From Candidatus Omnitrophota bacterium (GTDB lineage: Bacteria; Verrucomicrobiota; Verrucomicrobiia; Limisphaerales; UBA1319): a DNA stretch of 12,965 bases. A model generated the notes under the pieces. That model was not told the DNA's origin, did not search any database, and worked only from the letters and a program-made list of their open reading frames with translations. The stretch spans positions 1 through 12,965 of the forward strand of contig JAMCZD010000352.1 in NCBI GenBank assembly GCA_023473405.1, read 5' to 3'. Each line of letters opens with the position of its first letter. Within the stretch, counting starts at the first letter, position 1. Positions 7,215 to 12,965 of the stretch are shown here, piece by piece. Both the position numbers and the translations under genes were made by a program.

Positions 7215-8654
7215 ATGGAAACAACAGGCACTAGGATTTTGATTGTGGACGACGAAGAGGCGATCTGTGATCTCCTTTGTCGTTTGATGAAAAGGGAGGG
7301 GTTCGACCCTTTGACCGCTCAGGATGGACTGGCGGCCTTGCGGCAAATTCGCCAGGCGGCTCCGGATGTATTGATGGTGGACCTTAAGCTTCCCGACATC
7401 AACGGATTGGAAGTCTTGCGGCGTGCCAAGGCGCTGGATGAAGATCTGCCTGTGATCATTATCACCGCTTATGGCGATGTCCCCACCGCCGTGGAAGCCA
7501 TCAAAGCCCAGGCTGTGGATTATATCTCCAAGCCTTTCGAGCACAAGCAGATCATTCAAATCGTCCACCAGGCCCTCAAGGAGCGGGAGCGCCGCTTGGC
7601 CAGCCGGCACCCGTCCTGTCAAATCCTGCCCAAGAGCGACTTGACGGAACTAATGGGACCAAGCCAGGCGGTGGGCCGCCTGATCGCCGATGCCAGCCGA
7701 GTCGCAAAATCCAATTTCAGCGTGGTCATTACCGGGGAGACCGGCGTCGGCAAAGAATTGGTTGCCCGCGCCATCCACCGCGCCAGCCCCAGGGCACGCA
7801 AACCTTTTATCCCGGTGGACTGCGGGGCGATCCCTGAATCCCTGCTCGAAAGCGAGCTTTTCGGCCACGAAAAAGGGGCCTTTACCAGCGCCGACCACCT
7901 GCAATCCGGCAAGTTCGAAGCCGCCCAGGGCGGAACGTTGTTCCTGGACGAGATTTCCAATCTCCCCTTGGGTTCACAGGCCAAACTGTTGCGCGTGTTA
8001 CAGGAGAAAATGGTGTACCGCGTGGGCGGCTCGAAGCCGGTGCAAGTGGACGTCCGGTTGCTGGCCGCCAGCAACGAAGACCTCGAGTCGGCCGTCCGTG
8101 CCGGCAATTTTCGACGAGATCTATTCTTCCGTCTCAATGAGTTCTCCGTGCGCATCCCGCCCCTGCGCGAACGTTCGGAAGACATTCTGTACCTGGCCAA
8201 GCGGTTCATGGAGATTACGAACCAGGAATTGAACAAGCAGGTGAGGGGCTTTTCCGAGGAGGCCGCGGCTGCCTTGCGAAGCTATACTTGGCCCGGCAAT
8301 GTGCGGCAACTGCGATCGACCATTCGCCGCGCGGTTCTCCTGGCCGAGGATTGGATCAGGGAAGACCAACTCGATATTCAGCAGGCAACGGGCATTCCAG
8401 AACCAACCATCCCAACGGTCGCCAAGTACAGTCCCAGCCCGGACAAGTCAATGTCCCTAAAGGAAATTGTCCAACAAAACACCTTCGTCGTAGAGCAAAA
8501 CACCCTCCGGCAAGTCTTGCGCGAGACAGGTGGAAACAAGGCCAAAGCAGCGCGGTTGCTGCAAATAGATTATAAGACGATCCAGTCAAAGTTGAAGAAA
8601 TACGGCATATACACCAACCCAATGGAATGTTATGGAAAAGAAGCAAGAGCGTAA
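7215..8654 (+). CDS. NtrC-family sigma-54-dependent response regulator
   Basis: A 479-residue two-component response regulator that would activate sigma-54 RNA polymerase when phosphorylated. The receiver (7-122) has D12-D13, phosphoacceptor D56, T84 and K106. The AAA+ domain (about 146-378) has Walker A GETGVGK (174-180), a GAFTSA loop (221-226) in place of the usual GAFTGA, Walker B TLFLDE (241-246), the arginine region FRRDLFFR (299-306) and WPGNVRQL (359-366). A Fis-type helix-turn-helix near the end (GGNKAKAARLLQIDYKTIQ, 439-457) binds DNA. The gene leads the gas-vesicle-like unit and overlaps the next gene by 23 bp, so it may control that operon, itself included. The partner kinase is probably one of the two PAS kinases in the window. 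The start ATG at 7215 has only a weak ribosome binding site; another ATG at 7211 is out of frame. Confidence 0.96.
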   Translation: METTGTRILIVDDEEAICDLLCRLMKREGFDPLTAQDGLAALRQIRQAAPDVLMVDLKLPDINGLEVLRRAKALDEDLPVIIITAYGDVPTAVEAIKAQAVDYISKPFEHKQIIQIVHQALKERERRLASRHPSCQILPKSDLTELMGPSQAVGRLIADASRVAKSNFSVVITGETGVGKELVARAIHRASPRARKPFIPVDCGAIPESLLESELFGHEKGAFTSADHLQSGKFEAAQGGTLFLDEISNLPLGSQAKLLRVLQEKMVYRVGGSKPVQVDVRLLAASNEDLESAVRAGNFRRDLFFRLNEFSVRIPPLRERSEDILYLAKRFMEITNQELNKQVRGFSEEAAAALRSYTWPGNVRQLRSTIRRAVLLAEDWIREDQLDIQQATGIPEPTIPTVAKYSPSPDKSMSLKEIVQQNTFVVEQNTLRQVLRETGGNKAKAARLLQIDYKTIQSKLKKYGIYTNPMECYGKEARA

Positions 8655-9153
8655 ACACGAACTCCCCGATGGCAGTTTTGACTTCGGCCTGGGTATCCTC
8701 AAAGGATTATCCGGCCTGGTGGAAAAACTGGGTGAGCTGGCTGAAACCGGTGACGAACTCCGCCGCACCGGCCAAATCCATGGCTCCGGCAATGAAGTCA
8801 AGGGAATCTATGGATTCACCGTCAAGGTAGGCCTGGGCGACCAAAGCCCACAAGTGGAACCTTTCGGCAATATCCGCCGAGACAAAAAATCAGGAAAGAC
8901 TGTTGTTCAGGAAATCCGCGAGCCTGTGGTGGACCTTTTTGAGGAGGATGACTGCCTGCTAATTATCGCCGAGATGCCCGGGGTCAGCGCCGCCGATGTC
9001 CGGCTTGACCTCAAAGACGACGTCTTGACTATTTCCGCCGAAAAAAAGGACAAGAAATACCGCAAGGAAATTCTATTGCCCGGTTCGTTCGACAAAGAAA
9101 AAATCACCCTGACCAGCAACAACGGCGTGCTGGAGATCAAGTGCCCGCGATAG
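8632..9153 (+). CDS. gvpH: Hsp20/alpha-crystallin protein, GvpH-like
   Basis: A 173-residue small heat-shock-type protein. The C-terminal half (about 97-172) is an alpha-crystallin domain: EPVVDLFEEDDCLLIIAEMP opens it, followed by GVSAADVRLDL, a VLTISAEKKDKKY turn and the closing NNGVLEIKC. The N-terminal half is not that of an ordinary Hsp20. It holds FGLGILKGLSGLVEKLGELAE (about 18-38) and a glycine-rich stretch, resembling the N-terminal part of GvpH-type proteins of bacterial gas vesicle clusters. There is no C-terminal I-x-I extension. GvpH is thought to act as a chaperone in gas vesicle formation. The ATG at 8632 lies inside the end of the response regulator gene, with GGAA a few bases upstream, so translation is probably coupled. 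The Hsp20 domain is certain; the GvpH name depends on the neighbouring GvpF/L gene and on N-terminal resemblance. Confidence 0.85.
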   Translation: MEKKQERKHELPDGSFDFGLGILKGLSGLVEKLGELAETGDELRRTGQIHGSGNEVKGIYGFTVKVGLGDQSPQVEPFGNIRRDKKSGKTVVQEIREPVVDLFEEDDCLLIIAEMPGVSAADVRLDLKDDVLTISAEKKDKKYRKEILLPGSFDKEKITLTSNNGVLEIKCPR

Positions 9154-9253
9154 CCAGCCACTGCATACTTGCCATGCTCCCCAATCTTTTGCTGCCTTGC
9201 GCCCGGCAAGAACGGTCCAACCGGCTCCGCACGAAGCTGCATTAAACAAACCT

Positions 9254-11467
9254 ATGAGCACCAAGAACCAAGATAACGGCGCGCTTAAATTAAAAGTCAC
9301 CGAGGCATTGGCCAAGGACGTCGGACGTGCCCTGGCGCGGATGGGGCCCGAGGACATGGAACAACTGCGGCTGGCAATCGGCGATACCGTTGAAGTGAAA
9401 GGAAAACGGTCGACTGCATGCAAGGTCATGCCGGCTTACAAGGAACTCCGCGGCCAATCACGCGTTCAACTGGATGGAATCACCCGCGAGAACGCCGGGG
9501 CCGGCCTCGATGACTCCGTCGTGGTTCGGAAAATGCCGGTCCGCCCGGCCCAAAGCATTACCTTGGAGCCGATGACCATCACCCCAACCGACCGCGACCT
9601 TGCCTATATCGGGAGTCTGCTCGATGGTCTGCCCGCTCTTGAAGGCGACCGCGTCCGAGCCACGCTGTTCGGCAGCCGCAGCGCCGAGTTCAGGGTCAAG
9701 GCCACCAATCCGTCCGGACCCGTCCTCATCAATCCCACTACCCAATTGGTGGTGGGCAAATCGGCGGCCAAGGAAAACACCCGCAGCGTGTCCTACGAGG
9801 ACATCGGCGGCATCAAATCCCAGTTGCAGCGCATCCGCGAAATGATCGAACTCCCCCTGCGCTACCCCGAGGTGTTCGAGCGCCTGGGCATCGATCCCCC
9901 AAAGGGCGTTCTTCTTTACGGCCCGCCAGGTTGCGGCAAAACCCTCATCGCCAGGGCCATTGCCCACGAAACCGACGCGCACTTTTTCACCGTCAGCGGC
10001 CCGGAAATCATCCATAAATTCTACGGCGAAAGCGAAGCCCACCTGCGCAAAATCTTCGAAGAAGCAACGCGCCAAGGACCAAGCATCGTTTTTCTGGACG
10101 AGATCGACGCCATCGCCCCGCGCCGTGAACAGGTAGTCGGGGAAGTGGAGAAACGCGTTGTCGCTCAACTCCTCGCCTTGATGGATGGTCTTACCAAGCG
10201 CCAAAACGTCATCGTCATCGGCGCCACCAATATCCCCAATTCCCTGGACCCCGCCTTGCGGCGGCCGGGGCGATTTGACCGCGAGATTTTCATCCCGATC
10301 CCGGACCGCCACGGGCGATTGGACATTTTGGAAATTCACAGCCGGGGCATGCCGTTGGGCGAGGACGTCGCCATGGATCACCTGGCTGAGATCACCCATG
10401 GTTTTGTTGGGGCCGACCTGGAGGCATTGTGCCGCGAAGCAGCCATGATCAGCCTGCGCCGGATTCTCAATGACATTGATTTCTCATTGACGCAAATACC
10501 TTATGAGCAATTGGCCAAGTTGGAAGTCTCCATGGCCGATTTCCTTTCGGCCATGCATGAAGTTGAACCTTCGGCAGTGCGGGAAGTATTTGTCGAAGTG
10601 CCGAATGTCCACTGGGAAGACGTCGGCGGCCTGGCCAAACTCAAGTCCCTGCTGGTGGAATCCGTCGAGTGGCCGCTGAAGTATCCCTCTCTATTTGAAA
10701 AAGCGGGAGTGCACCCGCCGAAGGGCATCCTGTTATCGGGCCCGCCGGGGTGCGGCAAGACACTTTTGGCCAAGGCAATTGCCACTGAAGGCCAGGTGAA
10801 CTTCATGGCCGTCAAGGGCCCCAGCCTGCTTTCCAAATATGTCGGTGAATCAGAACGCCAGATTCGCGAGACCTTCCGCAAGGCCCGCCAAGCCGCGCCT
10901 TGCATCGTCTTTTTCGACGAAGTCGACGCCTTGGTCACGGCGCGTGGATCGGGTTCGTCGGACTCCTACGTCTCGGACCGTGTCCTTAGCCAGTTCCTGG
11001 CTGAAATGGATGGAATCGAGGAACTCAAAGGCGTTTTGGTGCTCGGCGCAACCAATCGCGTCGACCGTCTAGATCCAGCCGTCCTGCGACCGGGACGATT
11101 TGACGAAATCGTGGAAGTTCAATTGCCGGAAGGCGATGCCAGAAAGGAAATATTTGCCGTCCATCTCCGCGGCAAACCATTGGCACCGGGCATCGACCTG
11201 GCCGGCCTGGCCGCTCGAACCGAAGGATTCAGCGGCGCCGACATCGCTTCACTCTGCAATCAAGCCGCCCTTCGGGCCGTTCGGCGCGCCTTGGAGTCAC
11301 AAGTCCCTCCCGCCTCCCAATCCACACCCTCGCCGAAAGCCAAGGAAAAGCGCGTTGATTCCGATTCTGGACCAGGCTCAAAGCGTGCGGACAAGGTCGC
11401 CGTGCGCATCCAAGCCGAAGACCTCGAGGCGGCCTTGAGCGACTTAAGCCAAAAACAAGCCCGCTAG
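9254..11467 (+). CDS. CDC48/p97-like double AAA+ ATPase
   Basis: A 737-residue type II AAA+ ATPase of the CDC48/VCP group, which forms hexameric rings that pull apart or remodel protein assemblies. An N-domain resembling CDC48_N/CDC48_2 (about 10-175) precedes D1 (from about 180): Walker A GPPGCGKT (223-230), pore loop KFYGESE, Walker B IVFLDEID (D282, E283) and RRPGRFDRE. D2 (from about 453) has Walker A GPPGCGKT (496-503), pore loop KYVGESE, Walker B IVFFDEVD (D555, E556) and LRPGRFDE. Both sites look catalytically intact. A charged Pro/Ser/Lys linker precedes the final helix. The ATG at 9254 is chosen because the conserved N-domain begins soon after it; a TTG at 9197 would add 19 unconserved residues, and neither has a clear ribosome binding site. 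The gene lies between GvpH-like and GvpF/L genes, so a role in gas vesicle assembly or turnover is inferred. Confidence 0.93.
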   Translation: MSTKNQDNGALKLKVTEALAKDVGRALARMGPEDMEQLRLAIGDTVEVKGKRSTACKVMPAYKELRGQSRVQLDGITRENAGAGLDDSVVVRKMPVRPAQSITLEPMTITPTDRDLAYIGSLLDGLPALEGDRVRATLFGSRSAEFRVKATNPSGPVLINPTTQLVVGKSAAKENTRSVSYEDIGGIKSQLQRIREMIELPLRYPEVFERLGIDPPKGVLLYGPPGCGKTLIARAIAHETDAHFFTVSGPEIIHKFYGESEAHLRKIFEEATRQGPSIVFLDEIDAIAPRREQVVGEVEKRVVAQLLALMDGLTKRQNVIVIGATNIPNSLDPALRRPGRFDREIFIPIPDRHGRLDILEIHSRGMPLGEDVAMDHLAEITHGFVGADLEALCREAAMISLRRILNDIDFSLTQIPYEQLAKLEVSMADFLSAMHEVEPSAVREVFVEVPNVHWEDVGGLAKLKSLLVESVEWPLKYPSLFEKAGVHPPKGILLSGPPGCGKTLLAKAIATEGQVNFMAVKGPSLLSKYVGESERQIRETFRKARQAAPCIVFFDEVDALVTARGSGSSDSYVSDRVLSQFLAEMDGIEELKGVLVLGATNRVDRLDPAVLRPGRFDEIVEVQLPEGDARKEIFAVHLRGKPLAPGIDLAGLAARTEGFSGADIASLCNQAALRAVRRALESQVPPASQSTPSPKAKEKRVDSDSGPGSKRADKVAVRIQAEDLEAALSDLSQKQAR

Positions 11468-11475
11468 TCAAACGC

Positions 11476-12354
11476 ATGTGTCCCCCCGAAAATCACGTCT
11501 TCTATCTCTACGGTTTCACCCGGGCGAAACCAGGATTCACGGAACTGGGCGAGACGGCGGAGGGCACCCTGGCCAACCTGGGCGGCAAAGGGGTGAATGG
11601 GCGGCAGACTCCCTTTATGTGGCGGCATGGCGAAGTTGCAGCGGCGCTCTGCTTCGTCGAACGCGACGAGTTCTGCGGACCGCAAGCCGAGGCTCACCTG
11701 GCAGACTTGGCCTGGCTCGGGCCACGCGCCTGCGCGCACCAGGAAATAGTTACCGCCGTCCTTGCGCTTGCGCCAGTCCTGCCTGCCCGCTTCGGCACAT
11801 TGTTTACCTCTCTTGGCTTCTTGCGCGACACCTTGTTTCAACACCAGGAGATTATTGTCTCCTTCCTGAATAAGGTTGAGGGCCTTGAAGAATGGGCCCT
11901 CAAGGGTCGATGCCACCGGCGCCAAGCCGAGGAGACATTGTTTGCCAGGGCCAAAGCAAAGGCTTCAACGCTGCCCATCACGCCAGGACAACGTTACCTC
12001 CATGAGCAGCGTCTCCGCCGCCAGGCGCGCGACCAGTGCAGCCTCTTCCTTGAATCTACTTGCCGGACAGTCGCCGAAGAACTGTGCCGGTTGGCCTCGG
12101 ATTTCAGGACCTTCCCGGTTGCATTGCCGGCTGCCGGTGACAAAGCGCAGCCGGCTTTTTCGAATTGGGCATTTCTCGTTCCGCGCGGTAACGCCTGTGC
12201 TTTTCGGACCAAACTGGACCAGGTCAACGCGAGTCAAACACCGTTCGGGCTTTGTTTTGATTTGTCGGGTCCCTGGCCACCCTACAGCTTCTGTCCCAAC
12301 CTGGGGCCGGCCATCGGGCAACCGCTGAAACCAGCGGCTTCCCGCACCGGATAG
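11476..12354 (+). CDS. gas vesicle protein GvpF/GvpL family
   Basis: A 292-residue member of the GvpL/GvpF family, accessory proteins required to build gas vesicles; GvpF binds the shell protein GvpA. The opening FYLYGFTRA (9-17) is the family's first strand. The block HQEIVTAVLALAPVLPARFG (88-107) carries the conserved PxRFGT signature, followed by the EEWALKG segment (138-144). The C-terminal half includes NWAFLVPR (230-237) and SGPWPPYSFCP (264-274), the other hallmark of the family. Length is usual to slightly long. The ATG at 11476 lies 8 bp after the stop of the CDC48 gene and the stop lies 2 bp before the next start, so it belongs to one operon. Whether it is GvpF or GvpL cannot be settled from one copy. 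Shell gene gvpA is not in the window. Confidence 0.92.
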   Translation: MCPPENHVFYLYGFTRAKPGFTELGETAEGTLANLGGKGVNGRQTPFMWRHGEVAAALCFVERDEFCGPQAEAHLADLAWLGPRACAHQEIVTAVLALAPVLPARFGTLFTSLGFLRDTLFQHQEIIVSFLNKVEGLEEWALKGRCHRRQAEETLFARAKAKASTLPITPGQRYLHEQRLRRQARDQCSLFLESTCRTVAEELCRLASDFRTFPVALPAAGDKAQPAFSNWAFLVPRGNACAFRTKLDQVNASQTPFGLCFDLSGPWPPYSFCPNLGPAIGQPLKPAASRTG

Positions 12355-12356
12355 CT

Positions 12357-12965
12357 ATGCGCCGCGTTTCCCGCTCGAGCGCCAATCGTTACAAGGACCT
12401 TTACCAGGTTCTATTGAACGCAATTCCGTCTTCCGTGCTGCTCATCTCCCGCAGCTTTCGCATTGTGTCCGCCAACCGTAATTTCCTTGAAAAGAGCAAG
12501 CGGTCCGAGGCCGACACCCTCAATCGCAAACTGCCCGAGGTCTTCCCCCCTCCGCTCCTGGACAACCTCGACCTCGTTCGCCGCATACAGATGGCTTTCC
12601 AGCAGAACCAGCAGACACTCGGGGAAAGAATGATCTACCGCGCGCCGGGAGGCCTGATGCGCATCTACTACTATCGCGTGCTGCCCCTGGCCTGGAATGG
12701 CTCAGTCGACCGGGTGATGCTGCTCATGGACGATGTCACCGAACAAACCCGCCTGAGCGAAGACATCCGCCGGACGGAACGCCATCTGGCCATCGTGGTG
12801 GAAAGCGCCAGCGAGTTTCTTCTATCAACCGATCCCGACGGCCGCATTCTTAGTTGGAACAAATCCGCCGAACAAGTATCGGGCTATGCCCTGCAGGAAG
12901 TCCATCGACATAAGTTCAGCCAGTTGTGCATACCCGAACACCAGGCGGACGTGGACCGCGTCTTT
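12357..12965 (+). CDS. PAS-domain sensor protein, probably a histidine kinase, 3' end outside the window
   Basis: The reading frame from ATG 12357 stays open to the last base of the window (203 codons). It shows a first PAS domain (about 15-130; AIPSSVLLISRSFRIVSANR at 22-41 and ending DDVTEQTRLSEDI) and the start of a second (about 140 onward; VVESASEFLLSTDPDGRILS at 147-166, followed by WNKSAEQVSGY), as in sensor kinases. No transmembrane segment is visible, so a cytoplasmic sensor is likely. The kinase core would lie beyond the edge; a diguanylate cyclase or other output cannot be excluded. The start lies 2 bp after the stop of the GvpF/L gene, so translation is probably coupled and the sensor belongs to the same operon. 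It may be the partner of the NtrC-type regulator at 7215. Confidence 0.8.
   Translation, partial: MRRVSRSSANRYKDLYQVLLNAIPSSVLLISRSFRIVSANRNFLEKSKRSEADTLNRKLPEVFPPPLLDNLDLVRRIQMAFQQNQQTLGERMIYRAPGGLMRIYYYRVLPLAWNGSVDRVMLLMDDVTEQTRLSEDIRRTERHLAIVVESASEFLLSTDPDGRILSWNKSAEQVSGYALQEVHRHKFSQLCIPEHQADVDRVF

Noticed and set aside
9196..9210. Hairpin CTTGC-GCCCG-GCAAG between the Hsp20 and CDC48 genes as a terminator
   Set aside because: The stem is only 5 bp and no T-run follows, so an intrinsic terminator is not supported; the genes may still be co-transcribed.
9458..10399. Long reverse-strand open frame (313 codons)
   Set aside because: It lies wholly opposite the CDC48 ATPase gene, has no recognisable domain, and is explained by the codon bias of the real gene.

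Overview
The window holds nine protein-coding genes, all on the + strand and tightly packed, in DNA that looks moderately GC-rich. No RNA gene, mobile element or CRISPR array is visible. The composition, a GH127-type sugar hydrolase, large PAS-rich kinases and a bacterial CDC48 ATPase suggest a free-living Gram-negative-type bacterium with extensive signalling. Candidates are a member of the PVC superphylum, a deltaproteobacterium-like lineage or a related candidate phylum; the sequence does not allow a firmer placement.

Layout. (1) Positions 1-2269 hold the 3' part of a GH127/DUF1680 beta-L-arabinofuranosidase-like gene that runs off the left edge or is broken there, followed 10 bp later by a small single-domain cupin. 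(2) A 202-bp gap leads to a very large hybrid histidine kinase (GAF, three PAS, HisKA, HATPase, two receivers, HPt) and then a 224-residue protein of unknown function. (3) A 271-bp gap with two dyad-symmetric sites precedes a compact unit: an NtrC-type sigma-54 response regulator, an Hsp20-like protein resembling GvpH, a CDC48/p97-like double AAA+ ATPase, a GvpF/GvpL gas vesicle protein, and a PAS-domain sensor that runs off the right edge. Within this unit the RR/Hsp20 junction overlaps by 23 bp, the CDC48/GvpFL gap is 8 bp and the GvpFL/sensor gap is 2 bp.

Reading of the whole. The right two thirds look like an accessory and regulatory segment of a gas vesicle locus. GvpF/L is the clearest marker, the Hsp20 protein fits the GvpH role, and the CDC48 ATPase is a plausible remodelling partner. 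The response regulator and flanking sensor kinases would tie expression to environmental signals and to sigma-54. The structural gene gvpA and the genes gvpN and gvpK are not in the window, so the gas vesicle reading rests mainly on GvpF/L plus the Hsp20 context. The left third is an unrelated carbohydrate-metabolism segment.
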